49,648 nt of DNA from an uncultured Butyrivibrio sp. GTDB lineage: Bacteria > Bacillota > Clostridia > Lachnospirales > Lachnospiraceae. Where the stretch lies: positions 56,336 through 105,983 of the forward strand of contig CAJTON010000005.1 in NCBI GenBank assembly GCA_910577605.1, read 5' to 3'. Under the pieces are notes generated by a model. That model searched no databases, was not told the DNA's origin, and worked only from the letters and a program-made list of their open reading frames with translations. Positions 42,445 to 49,648 of this stretch are shown here, piece after piece. The stretch's first letter is position 1; every line of letters starts with the position of its first letter. Both the position numbers and the translations under genes were made by a program.

Positions 42445-43509
42445 ATGATACAAAGATTAAATTTAAACGAAATAGATTCCGTTATAAAGGGAAGATTTAT
42501 TTCTCCCATACACTATGACGGACTTCTTGACTTTATGAAGTCCAACAACATGATCGTGGCTTTCAGGGCGGCGGGAAGATATTCGCTTGATAAGCTGACG
42601 TTCGGCGCAGCGCCCAAGCCGCATACGATTCTGGACAAAACTGTCAAGCCCGCCGAATTAGGTCTTAACAATGAAAATATCTTTCTATTTTCACAGACGG
42701 GCGCGCTTCGTATCGACGACGAAGCAAAGGTCAAAAATCTGCTCTGCGGACTGGTCGGAAGAAGGAGGAGCACCGCGGACGGCGAATCAGAGCTAATCGG
42801 AGTTTATCTTTCCTCTGCGGGCGCTGCGGAATTTGCGGACTGCGGTATACCTGTCCGCACGGTCGGACAGACGCGGCAGGGATATATTGAATTTGATTCG
42901 CCGGAGGAGCTTTTCTCATGGATATTAAGTATCTTTATTAACGAGCCCGCGGGCGATTACTCCAAATTAAGATACTTCATAACCGGAGACTATGATATGC
43001 ATGAGATACTTATAGCGGAATCCGACGGCAAAGCCGCTCATCTGCCCAGTGATTCGCAGACGGAGCTTCGGCTGCTCTGCGGTCTAAGCGAGGCGGCAAT
43101 GTCCGGAATCATGGACCGCACCGGAGCGGCAGGGATCTCAGCCGACGGAAATTTCCTTCCGGAGGAATTCAGCCCGATACAGCACGGTGCGCAGGATAAC
43201 TATGTCGAGCACAGCCTCATCAAGGAGCAGGATCACCGGATCGTCGAAGGCGTCGCCCTGCCCTCGCTTGATATAGCGATCTATAACGGCATCGACGACA
43301 GCTGGACTCTGATAAACAACGAAGCCGAGGCAGAGAACAACCGCATACACGCCCATGTCGTGCAAAGCGCGGAAATTTCAGAATATCTGGGCGTATGGGG
43401 AGCCCAGATCGCGGCTCAGTGGAATTTGCAGGACGACAGCGTTCTTGCCAGCCTTTTAAACGAATGCGGCAGGTCATATTTTGAAACGATCTTAAGCTAT
43501 ATGCAGTAA
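42445..43509 (+). CDS. edema-factor/ExoY-like class II nucleotidyl cyclase domain protein
   Basis: 354 residues, no signal peptide or membrane helix. Blocks match class II adenylyl cyclase toxins. MIVAFRAAGRYSLDKL then GAAPKPHTILDKTVK mirrors edema factor's FRPVNKLATNLIKSG and ATKGLNVHGKSSD: Lys58 and Lys65 keep the seven-residue spacing of Lys346 and Lys353. YFITGDYDMHEIL mirrors LTADYDLFAL (Asp182/Asp184, the metal-binding pair Asp491/Asp493). IQHGAQDN mirrors VNHGTEQDN (His247, Asn252). The family makes cAMP or other cyclic nucleotides, normally after activation by a host protein. GAGG precedes the ATG; an SOS-type operator covers the promoter. No delivery signal is seen, so it may be a cytosolic signalling enzyme or a toxin delivered by an unknown route. 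The assignment rests on motifs read by eye. Confidence 0.6.
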   Translation: MIQRLNLNEIDSVIKGRFISPIHYDGLLDFMKSNNMIVAFRAAGRYSLDKLTFGAAPKPHTILDKTVKPAELGLNNENIFLFSQTGALRIDDEAKVKNLLCGLVGRRRSTADGESELIGVYLSSAGAAEFADCGIPVRTVGQTRQGYIEFDSPEELFSWILSIFINEPAGDYSKLRYFITGDYDMHEILIAESDGKAAHLPSDSQTELRLLCGLSEAAMSGIMDRTGAAGISADGNFLPEEFSPIQHGAQDNYVEHSLIKEQDHRIVEGVALPSLDIAIYNGIDDSWTLINNEAEAENNRIHAHVVQSAEISEYLGVWGAQIAAQWNLQDDSVLASLLNECGRSYFETILSYMQ

Positions 43510-43521
43510 AGTAAGTATTAA

Positions 43522-43551
43522 GCCGCCCGTGCTCTGTCTGGCATGGGCGGC
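43522..43551 (+). terminator. intrinsic terminator after the cyclase-like gene
   Basis: Stem GCCGCCCGTGC/GCATGGGCGGC with an 8-nt loop, 12 bp after the stop; T-rich sequence follows from 43560. Confidence 0.75.
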
Positions 43552-43556
43552 ATATG

Positions 43557-43907
43557 CTACTTTTTCCTGTATTTTTTTTCGATTCCAAGAGAATACACCG
43601 CCATCGCGATAACGCTCTCTATCATAACTCCCACGACCGTGAGCAGTATATACGCGGAGTTTTTCTCCATATAAAGAAGCGGTATCCCCAAAGCGATAAG
43701 CACGATTCCGAACGCGACGAAAAGCTTGGCTACCGCGCGGTTGTATTTCTTAACGTCGGAAACCTCAAACATTTTGGCGTTCGCCCAGAAGCCCATAGGC
43801 TTCTTTGAGAACCATGCGTATACGCCAAAAAATATGAACGCAGCTCCCACAACGCACCATATGATAAAACCTATAATATTCCCGTTTCCAGTTCCAGGCA
43901 TCTCCAC
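43557..43907 (-). CDS. small DUF3784-like membrane protein
   Basis: 116 residues with three membrane helices (about 12-32, 62-82 and 86-106). The cytoplasmic loop KKPMGFWANAKMFEVSDVKKYNRAVAK is characteristic of DUF3784-type proteins in Clostridia, whose role is unknown. The likely start is the GTG at 43905-43907 with GGGGG 5 nt upstream, or the ATG two codons later. It overlaps the GNAT gene by 37 bp, so the two are co-transcribed. Confidence 0.7.
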   Translation of the reverse strand: MEMPGTGNGNIIGFIIWCVVGAAFIFFGVYAWFSKKPMGFWANAKMFEVSDVKKYNRAVAKLFVAFGIVLIALGIPLLYMEKNSAYILLTVVGVMIESVIAMAVYSLGIEKKYRKK

Positions 43908-44389
43908 TGTTCCCCCATTATCGAAAAATATTCCGGCTTGTCAGTTGCAACGTCATTAAAGCCCGACGATTTATAGCAGAAATACGCCGGCTGATTATTC
44001 TCAAAAACTCCGATCGTGACTTTTCGGACCTTCAATATCTCAAACGCATATTTTAACGCGAGACGAAGCATTTCTTTTCCGTATCCCATACCTCTTTTTG
44101 AATCGTCCACAATAACAAATCCGAAACGAAGTACAGTCTTGTCCGCATCCGTAAATCTCATTATCAGGTGCCCTACAACGCCGCTCCCGTCAAATGCCGT
44201 CATCGGGTAAAAATTGTCCGCCTCGGCGCAGTCGCCGTTGAACTCGGTATACTTTCTGTTTATATCGTCCGCCGTAACGGGAAAAGCGCCGTACCTATCA
44301 GAACTCCACTTGCGGAGCGCCGTCTCGTCTTTTATCCAGCCGGCTATTTGCGCGGCGTCACACTTTTTATAAGGTCTTAATCGCAGCAT
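43871..44389 (-). CDS. GNAT N-acetyltransferase
   Basis: 172 residues. LRLRPYKKCDAAQIAGWI is the start; VVGHLIMRFTD and FGFVIVDDSKRGMGYGKEML contain the acetyl-CoA pocket RGMGYG. VTIGVFENNQPAYFCYKSSG is the conserved C-terminal part, ending with the SIMGEQWRCLELE strand. All typical elements are intact. Substrate unknown. It overlaps the DUF3784-like gene at its 3' end. Confidence 0.9.
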   Translation of the reverse strand: MLRLRPYKKCDAAQIAGWIKDETALRKWSSDRYGAFPVTADDINRKYTEFNGDCAEADNFYPMTAFDGSGVVGHLIMRFTDADKTVLRFGFVIVDDSKRGMGYGKEMLRLALKYAFEILKVRKVTIGVFENNQPAYFCYKSSGFNDVATDKPEYFSIMGEQWRCLELETGIL

Positions 44390-44454
44390 TATTGCTTTGT
44401 CCTCCGGATATTATCTATCAATTTGATTTTACCACTTTCAGTCTTTATTTACCA

Positions 44455-44495
44455 CAATAAAATACGGGGCGCGTCAAACACCGCAGCCCCGTATT
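44455..44495 (-). terminator. intrinsic terminator after the XRE-GyrI gene
   Basis: Perfect 9-bp arms ATACGGGGC/GCCCCGTAT (44463-44495), followed on the minus strand by TTTTATTG. Confidence 0.8.
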
Positions 44496-44513
44496 GCGTA
44501 TAGCGCAAATAAA

Positions 44514-45263
44514 TTACAGCCTTATTACCGGCATATACGCATAGCCGTTTTTATGCTCAAACGAATCAAAAACTTCCAGTTCCTGCGCTCCGTTATCAGC
44601 CATTCCAAAACCGTGAGCAGGCATAAAAAAGTCTCTGATATATGCGAACAGCTCCCATATTTCACATTCTTCTTTTGCTATAAGCTGCGCGTTTCCTTTA
44701 TTTGTATATGCTCTTATATACAAAGACGCGGGAACTTTATATACGTCTATGCCCTGCGGCTGGTCTTTTGTACCTACCTCCCATACATATCCGTATGCGC
44801 GCCGGTCCTTCTCCAGCCAGAAATTGACGCTCATATGAATATCCGTAACGGGCAGGACGATTTCTTTAAGCGAACCGAACGCCGTCTGTTTTTCTTCCTC
44901 AGAAACCATATCTATGGCCTGATTGAAGCTGCCGATATTTTCATAATCCTTTGCGTATATTATCTTTCCCGCGAGAATCGTTTCCGGCTTTTCAATAATT
45001 TCAAATTCGGCTCCGCCGATCTTGATCACCTCTATTACTTTCTCCGGTCTGTCGTTTTCCGTGTCAAGTAAGGTATCCACCGAAGTCTGTAAAACTTTGC
45101 CGAGAAGTTTCAGATTATATACGTCGGGAAGGCATTCCCCGTTCTCCCACTTTGATACCGCCTGTTCCGAAACCCCTATTCTGAAAGCAACCTCTTTTTG
45201 CGTAAAATTTTTCGTCTTACGAAACGACTTTAATCTTTCTCCGAAATCCGCTTGACTTATCAT
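44514..45263 (-). CDS. XRE-type regulator fused to a GyrI-like effector-binding domain
   Basis: 249 residues. The HTH domain (about 6-62) contains FTQKEVAFRIGVSEQAVSKW and GECLPDVYNLKLLGKVL. A linker leads to a GyrI/AraC-E-binding domain (about 85-249: FEIIEKPETILAGKIIYAKD, YGYVWEVGTKDQPQGIDVYK, IWELFAYIRDFFM). Such proteins sense amphipathic or cationic compounds and regulate resistance genes. AAGGAGG lies before the ATG. Probable target genes are its neighbours, which include modifying enzymes, but no operator was identified. Confidence 0.88.
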   Translation of the reverse strand: MISQADFGERLKSFRKTKNFTQKEVAFRIGVSEQAVSKWENGECLPDVYNLKLLGKVLQTSVDTLLDTENDRPEKVIEVIKIGGAEFEIIEKPETILAGKIIYAKDYENIGSFNQAIDMVSEEEKQTAFGSLKEIVLPVTDIHMSVNFWLEKDRRAYGYVWEVGTKDQPQGIDVYKVPASLYIRAYTNKGNAQLIAKEECEIWELFAYIRDFFMPAHGFGMADNGAQELEVFDSFEHKNGYAYMPVIRL

Positions 45264-45356
45264 ATTGCAACCTCCTTCTGAATTGATTTGTTATAAGATT
45301 TTTATACCTCTAATCATTATTTAAATCAATTCGAAGTATGTTTATGGAAAAACTTA

Positions 45357-45881
45357 TTATATCAACCTCAGGTTGTCCCAATCCGGATACTCTTTATCTA
45401 TAAAAATGTATTCCGCTCCGTATTTACGACATTTCTCAAGCATTTCCGCATTATCCCTGCGCACCGTATCCGGCGTACATTCTTCGTCGCCGCCGCGCTC
45501 TTCAATTACGCCCGCGAATTTTCTGATTTTATCAAAATGCTTATCTATATAGCCCTCGCTCATAACCAGACAGTAAAAGCGGATCTCATCCGAATATCGC
45601 CTGTCAAAATCCTTCTCCCAGTCAAAAGGAATATAACAGCCTTCGACGATAAGATTTTGTCCGTTTTCGATCGCCGTCTTTATCATCTCGCGCGCGATCG
45701 GCCATAAATAATCCGTCAGCGCGCCGTCGCCGCTTAACGGCGTGAGCGTCGTATTGCCGCTGCGTATCAGTCCCATTTTCAAATGATCCATCGAGAGATA
45801 CGGATACTTATATTTTTCAAGAAGTCTCTGCGCGAGCGCCGTCTTTCCGGTATGCGACGCGCCGGTTATTAAAATAATCAT
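45357..45881 (-). CDS. P-loop kinase-like protein (adenylate/phosphoglycerate kinase-like fold)
   Basis: 174 residues. Walker A GASHTGKT (7-14) begins almost at the N-terminus, followed by LSMDHLKMGLIRSG, similar to zeta-toxin/2-phosphoglycerate-kinase-like small kinases. NLIVEGCYIPFDWEKDF is the acidic Walker B region. FCLV-type strands and EYIFIDKEY follow. The substrate is unknown; a role in phosphorylating a nucleotide, sugar or antibiotic-like compound is possible. GGAGGAG precedes the ATG. It lies 14 bp after the membrane protease-like gene in the same direction. Confidence 0.75.
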   Translation of the reverse strand: MIILITGASHTGKTALAQRLLEKYKYPYLSMDHLKMGLIRSGNTTLTPLSGDGALTDYLWPIAREMIKTAIENGQNLIVEGCYIPFDWEKDFDRRYSDEIRFYCLVMSEGYIDKHFDKIRKFAGVIEERGGDEECTPDTVRRDNAEMLEKCRKYGAEYIFIDKEYPDWDNLRLI

Positions 45882-45895
45882 TTTCTCCTCCTATA

Positions 45896-46630
45896 TCAAC
45901 CGTTGCGGCACATCGTTTCATAAAGACCGGGAACCGCCGACGTCGCCAGAATTTGCAGCGCCGTAGCCAAGTCGATAATCGCGTGGCCTGTCATTACAGG
46001 CAGGGGATTTCTTTTTTTGCGGTAATACCAGCACAATATCAGCGTAAGAGGTAAAAATGAAATGAAACGGTAAACGATATACCTCAGATCAAACAGCATA
46101 GGAATAAAGCAATGCTGAAGCGCAAAAAAGAACGCCGGAACGATTATCGCCAAAATATTATTCTGTATCTGATTGACGCCGCACCCCAGATACAAGCCTT
46201 CCTCCGCAAGCGCGGTCGTTACCGGCAGTACGGCGACATTTACGGCAGCTAACCATACCGGTATCGGCGCGATCATCATCGGCGCCGCGTAGGGAATGAT
46301 TCCGTAGCAGAAATACCCCGCCGCATACATTCCCGCCATTCCGACTCCTGCTGTCAAAGCAGATATTCCTATTATCTGCCCGGCTTTTGTTTTACCTTTT
46401 TCATAGTTTATCAGTTTTGCATAGCTGCTTTTATTTTTCTTTGCAATAAAATACAGAAGCAGTATCACGGCAATATTTACCGCGCTGGCGGCTATCGACC
46501 ACCAGTTGCTTATGTCCTCTGTTTTTTGTTTCGTAAGCGCCGCTCCCGCTGCAAATATCAGAAAAAAAATAACACAGCGTAGCGGAAGCAAAAACCGCAG
46601 GCAGTAAAACGTTTTTTTATCTGTGTTCAT
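45896..46630 (-). CDS. CPBP-like intramembrane protease or bacteriocin-immunity-type protein
   Basis: 244 residues with about seven to eight membrane helices. Three CPBP-like motifs are present: EEGLYLG (motif 1, usually EExxxR; the Arg is absent), FALQH (FxxxH) and GHAIID (HxxxN/D). CPBP proteins are intramembrane glutamyl proteases linked to bacteriocin self-immunity and stress responses. The missing arginine in motif 1 leaves activity uncertain. GGAGGT precedes the ATG by 8 nt. Confidence 0.65.
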   Translation of the reverse strand: MNTDKKTFYCLRFLLPLRCVIFFLIFAAGAALTKQKTEDISNWWSIAASAVNIAVILLLYFIAKKNKSSYAKLINYEKGKTKAGQIIGISALTAGVGMAGMYAAGYFCYGIIPYAAPMMIAPIPVWLAAVNVAVLPVTTALAEEGLYLGCGVNQIQNNILAIIVPAFFFALQHCFIPMLFDLRYIVYRFISFLPLTLILCWYYRKKRNPLPVMTGHAIIDLATALQILATSAVPGLYETMCRNG

Positions 46631-46715
46631 AAATCAACACCTCCGCTAAAACATATACCTCCGGTATTTCAATCATACGATAACCGCCTTTCAATTAATT
46701 CATATCAATGACGCG

Positions 46716-47393
46716 TCAAAGAATAAAAATTTTTCCTGACAACGATTCCCGGCACCAATTAAACAATATGGAAAAGGCTTTATCAAAGTCATAATCCGTA
46801 CCGTTCTGCAATGACATACTCAGTTCCAAAACGGTTTTGTCCTCGCCCTGTAAACATTCAAGCAATTCCCGCTTTGTCTGAACAAAATTGCCGCTTTCTA
46901 AATAATGCAAATGCTGCATAATGAAAAATACCGATTTACAAGTCATCGGCAGTCTTGAAACATTGTACTCCCTGTCGGCGTGCACATAGCGGTGACAAAT
47001 TTCGTGATAGAGATTATTCAAACTTAATTTTAAATAATTTCTTTCGTCCTCGGCTGTATACGCGGGAACAAGATTTTTTAATTCTCCGTAATAATCTTTG
47101 GTCGTGTTCAATAAATGGCATATTTCCAAAGGATTCCAGTTTCGCAAATCGGCTTTGCCGCAGATAAAGCCGCATGATCTGTCAAAATTCCCAATCGAAA
47201 CAAGCGCTTCCCGGTAAATATTCAAATCCTCAACCGAAATATTGTCTATCACTGCCATAATATCAATATCGCTGTTTTCAGTTTGTTCATTGCGAAGATA
47301 ACTGCCCTGCAAGCCTATATACGCCAGTCTTTCACCGAATTTTTCTTTTAAAATGTCAATTAACGCTTTAATGTATTCATCTATTCCAAACAT
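46716..47393 (-). CDS. nucleotidyltransferase (aminoglycoside-NTase-like)
   Basis: 225 residues. The core GLQGSYLRNEQTENSDIDIM holds the pol-beta signature: Gly30-Ser31 and the metal-binding Asp42/Asp44. The third acidic position may lie near NIYREALVSIGNFDRSCGFI. The C-terminal helical part (about 100-225) resembles the HEPN-like tail seen in antibiotic adenylyltransferases. It overlaps the NUDIX gene by 13 bp. It probably transfers a nucleotide to a small molecule; antibiotic modification is one option but not shown. Confidence 0.8.
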   Translation of the reverse strand: MFGIDEYIKALIDILKEKFGERLAYIGLQGSYLRNEQTENSDIDIMAVIDNISVEDLNIYREALVSIGNFDRSCGFICGKADLRNWNPLEICHLLNTTKDYYGELKNLVPAYTAEDERNYLKLSLNNLYHEICHRYVHADREYNVSRLPMTCKSVFFIMQHLHYLESGNFVQTKRELLECLQGEDKTVLELSMSLQNGTDYDFDKAFSILFNWCRESLSGKIFIL

Positions 47394-47845
47394 TCCGTAT
47401 CCCCTATCTCTTCATTTCCAAGATATCTTGCGTATTCTTTTCCTTCATAAAAGTTCATTATCGGGCGACGAAGTTTTGACGGATATAACGGTAAACGGTT
47501 TAACGCTGACAGATCCAGCCAGTCATAGCCGACCTGATTAGTATCTTTATGGAGTTCGGCGTCTTTTGCTTTACCCAGATAATCGCACAAAAAAACTAAA
47601 TCTATCCTGTGAAAGCTCTCTCCGTGAACTCCTTCTATAACAAAAAGCAGGTCTTTGCATTTAACGTCCATTCCCGCCTCTTCTTTTACTTCACGCTCAA
47701 CAGTATAAGGCAGCGTTTCCTCTGTTTCCTGACCTCCTCCGGGCAAAATATACCATTCCTCTTTGCCGTCGTTCAGCTTTATCGCAAACAGCTTACCGTC
47801 CCGAATAATTACTGCTTTCGCGGAAGTTCGAATCTGTCTTGACAT
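47381..47845 (-). CDS. NUDIX hydrolase
   Basis: 154 residues. The Nudix box GGQETEETLPYTVEREVKEE continuing AGMDV fits GX5EX7REUXEEXGU. It lies in a classic alpha/beta domain starting RTSAKAVIIRDGKLFAIKLN and ends with WLDLSALNRLPLYPSKLRRP. The enzyme hydrolyses a nucleoside diphosphate linked to another group; the exact substrate is unknown. GGGG lies 8 nt before the ATG. It is 11 bp after the fused phosphotransferase gene and overlaps the nucleotidyltransferase gene, so the three form one operon. Confidence 0.92.
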   Translation of the reverse strand: MSRQIRTSAKAVIIRDGKLFAIKLNDGKEEWYILPGGGQETEETLPYTVEREVKEEAGMDVKCKDLLFVIEGVHGESFHRIDLVFLCDYLGKAKDAELHKDTNQVGYDWLDLSALNRLPLYPSKLRRPIMNFYEGKEYARYLGNEEIGDTECLE

Positions 47846-47856
47846 ATTTATCCCCC

Positions 47857-49350
47857 TCAGTATAGCACTTCTCTTATTTTTCTCATTTCACTCCAGACAT
47901 TATCTCCGTAATTGCTGACCAAGACGGATATGATCCCGTTATTCGGATTGTACTCGGAAATAAAGCTTACTCCCGGATCGCAGCCCTGAAAATACGCAAA
48001 ATCCTTGCCATTAGGATTGTCGATTATCCACATACCGTAACCGTAGTACCCTTCTTCCGCGTCGGCGCCGTCGCCGCTCTGCTTACTAAGCATATCCGAA
48101 ACAAGAGCTTTTGAGATCAGATTTCCTTCCAGTAAATTAGTCCAAAAACTGACAATATCCTTTACCGTTATAAAAGCTCCGCCCGCTCCCGTACCCTTTG
48201 CGTCAACAGAAAATATATTTGTGCGGTAATCTTTTGTACCGTTACAATAAATATAGTTATTGGCGCATTTTGCGGGTAGCTTGTCCAACTCGTAATAGCC
48301 GGTAGATTTCATGCCGCATACATCAAAAACATTCTCTTTGAGGTAGCGGTCAAAATCCATTCCCGTAACTTTTTCTATAACCGTCGCAAGCAATACATAA
48401 CCCGAATTATTATACCGGAATCTCTGTCCCTTCGGATACACCATAGGCTTATTGATGAACAGAGGGAGCAGGTCGCTGTTACGTCTGATCTTATAATTGG
48501 GATAGTCCGCCCATAATTCTTCGTATTCGTTCATAACAGTTTCATCAAAATAATCGGGAACGCCCGAAGTGTGATTCAACAGTTGCTTTATTGTAACATT
48601 TACATCAATGTTCTGCAAGTCAATACCGAGCAGCTGACCCAAGATATCGTCAAATTTTATTTTTCCGCGCTCGATCAACTGTAATATTCCCACCGCGACA
48701 AAAGCTTTTCCCGCCGACGCGCTGGCGAATTTCGTATCCAGTGTATTTGGAATTTCATTTGCCAAGTCCGCAAAGCCGGTTTCTTTTTCACGCAAGACTT
48801 TATTGCCCTGAACAACATATATATTGCCTCTGAAATCAGTTTCAAATAATTCCTTCACGATCATGTCCGCGCACTCAGCGGAGCTGTGTACGCTTGTATC
48901 CACTTTCGCGCTGTACTTTATATTTTTTGCCATTAACTCAAGCTGTTCTTCTGATTGAGTTTCATATCTGTCTCCGCGCATAATGTTCCGCTCTCTGCAA
49001 ATATCTATGGGGCAGTATACTTCCACTATATCAAGCGGATTATCCTTTAATATTTCCCGCAGCTGCTCATAATGAGGCTTTATTTCCTCCCGCTCCACTA
49101 AAATTCCGTCGATCAGGACATTCTTTCCCATGTCGGAATACAGCTTAGCCGTATGATACATCATAATAATCACGTCGCTTAAATATTTCCAGTAATTCTC
49201 CCGCAAATATTTATCTCCCACCATCTGTTCAAACAAATCGTTTGCAACGACATAGAAAAATATATCTTCACGTTCCTGCAGCGCGTCAACGATCGACGTT
49301 TTTCCGGAGCTTGTCACTCCGTTCAAAAAAATAATTCTTCCTTTTTTCAT
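47857..49350 (-). CDS. chloramphenicol-phosphotransferase-like kinase fused to a beta-lactamase-class serine hydrolase
   Basis: 497 residues from the ATG at 49348-49350 (GAGGTG 6-7 nt upstream); a GTG three codons earlier overlaps the ribosome site. The N-terminal P-loop domain (about 1-170) has Walker A GVTSSGKTS (11-19) and LIDGILVERE, as in CPT-type kinases. The C-terminal domain (about 176-497) is a serine beta-lactamase/D-Ala carboxypeptidase-like fold: SxxK is SAGK (Ser212, Lys215), YxN is YNN (Tyr313, Asn315), and the third box is variant (GCDPG). No signal peptide lies between them, so the hydrolase domain would be cytosolic, which is unusual for this family. Confidence 0.85.
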   Translation of the reverse strand: MKKGRIIFLNGVTSSGKTSIVDALQEREDIFFYVVANDLFEQMVGDKYLRENYWKYLSDVIIMMYHTAKLYSDMGKNVLIDGILVEREEIKPHYEQLREILKDNPLDIVEVYCPIDICRERNIMRGDRYETQSEEQLELMAKNIKYSAKVDTSVHSSAECADMIVKELFETDFRGNIYVVQGNKVLREKETGFADLANEIPNTLDTKFASASAGKAFVAVGILQLIERGKIKFDDILGQLLGIDLQNIDVNVTIKQLLNHTSGVPDYFDETVMNEYEELWADYPNYKIRRNSDLLPLFINKPMVYPKGQRFRYNNSGYVLLATVIEKVTGMDFDRYLKENVFDVCGMKSTGYYELDKLPAKCANNYIYCNGTKDYRTNIFSVDAKGTGAGGAFITVKDIVSFWTNLLEGNLISKALVSDMLSKQSGDGADAEEGYYGYGMWIIDNPNGKDFAYFQGCDPGVSFISEYNPNNGIISVLVSNYGDNVWSEMRKIREVLY

Positions 49351-49410
49351 TTTAATCACCTCGTTTAAAGTCTATCACGATCTTTTTTATATGTCATTCT
49401 CACCCTTCGT

Positions 49411-49448
49411 TCAAAAACAAAACGAGAGAAACCGCGTCACGGTCTCTC
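49411..49448 (-). terminator. intrinsic terminator between the CD3324-like gene and the fusion gene
   Basis: Stem GAGAGA..CCG / CGG.TCTCTC (49424-49448) followed on the minus strand by TTTTGTTTTTG. Confidence 0.7.
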
Positions 49449-49459
49449 CCGCATTCATG

Positions 49460-49648
49460 CTACTTTTTCATTTGTCCTAAAATACGATAAATACTTTTTT
49501 CCGAAAGATAAAACATTTCAGCTAATTCCGAAACTCTATTACCTGACTGGAACAGTTCATATATTTCCATGTTCCTCTCATATAGCTCATCTTTATAATC
49601 GCTGTTTATTTCTTGCTTATCGGAAAGTTTAGGAATGTAAAGATTTAC
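49460..49648 (-). CDS. CD3324-like / Mor-type HTH protein, 3' part
   Basis: The frame is open from the right edge to a TAG at 49460-49462, giving the last 62 residues: VNLYIPKLSDKQ at the edge, ELYERNMEIYELFQSGNRVS, then ELAEMFYLSEKSIYRILGQM and KK. This is the C-terminal half of CD3324-family small proteins, with an HTH similar to Mor transcription activators. The 5' end lies beyond the window. A terminator follows. It is probably a DNA-binding regulator of about 85-90 residues in full. Confidence 0.75.
   Translation of the reverse strand, partial: VNLYIPKLSDKQEINSDYKDELYERNMEIYELFQSGNRVSELAEMFYLSEKSIYRILGQMKK

Noticed and set aside
1..49648. CRISPR arrays, tRNA or rRNA genes
   Set aside because: No regularly spaced repeats and no tRNA cloverleaf or rRNA-like sequence were noticed while reading both strands by eye.

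Overview
The window looks like the chromosome of a fibre-degrading gut Firmicute, most likely a Clostridia/Lachnospiraceae-type bacterium. The reasons are strong AGGAGG ribosome sites, frequent TTG starts, TTGA(N)n/TATAAT promoters, YesL/DUF5696/Yip1/NHL transport-associated genes, a flavo-diiron protein typical of anaerobes, and a Clostridia-type mobilizable element. No rRNA, tRNA or CRISPR array was seen.

Positions 1-15.6 kb (minus strand) hold a beta-mannan utilisation locus. A lipoprotein GH26 mannanase opens an operon from a TTGATT-17-TATAAT promoter at 14082-14110. It is followed by a YesL-like protein, a 997-residue solute-binding protein fused to two carbohydrate-binding-like domains, two ABC permeases, an NHL-repeat membrane protein, a Yip1-type membrane protein, a DUF5696 protein, a second permease pair, and the signal peptide of a further secreted protein at the left edge. 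Upstream, behind its own terminator, is a lipoprotein SGNH esterase that probably deacetylates the same glycan. The model is outside cleavage and deacetylation, then uptake by two ABC importers.

Positions 15.6-18.2 kb carry a flavo-diiron protein, a divergent hemolysin-III-type membrane protein and an unrecognised 163-residue protein.

Positions 18.2-31.04 kb are a mobilizable transposon of about 12.8 kb bounded by 16-bp imperfect inverted repeats (14/16). It contains a broken tnpV, an XRE regulator, a type I restriction-modification operon (hsdM-hsdS-DUF3800-like-hsdR), a structured non-coding segment ending in an oriT-like hairpin cluster, a MobC-like protein, a HxDxxHxHNH relaxase, a small unknown protein and a TnpX-like large serine recombinase. 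It appears to have inserted between an ABC-exporter operon and that operon's terminator.

Positions 31.06-49.6 kb are chromosomal. They hold a sigma factor/membrane protein/ABC-2 operon, a HAD phosphatase, a MutS2-like ATPase lacking Smr, five GNAT-type acetyltransferases, a type-B carboxylesterase with an in-frame stop, and a series of small resistance-like enzymes: an XRE-GyrI regulator, a P-loop kinase, a CPBP-like membrane protein, a nucleotidyltransferase, a NUDIX hydrolase, and a phosphotransferase fused to a serine hydrolase. The most striking gene is at 42445-43509. It keeps the residue pattern of edema-factor/ExoY class II nucleotidyl cyclases, and its promoter is covered by an 18-bp palindrome of the LexA/DinR type, suggesting an SOS-controlled cyclic-nucleotide synthase or toxin.
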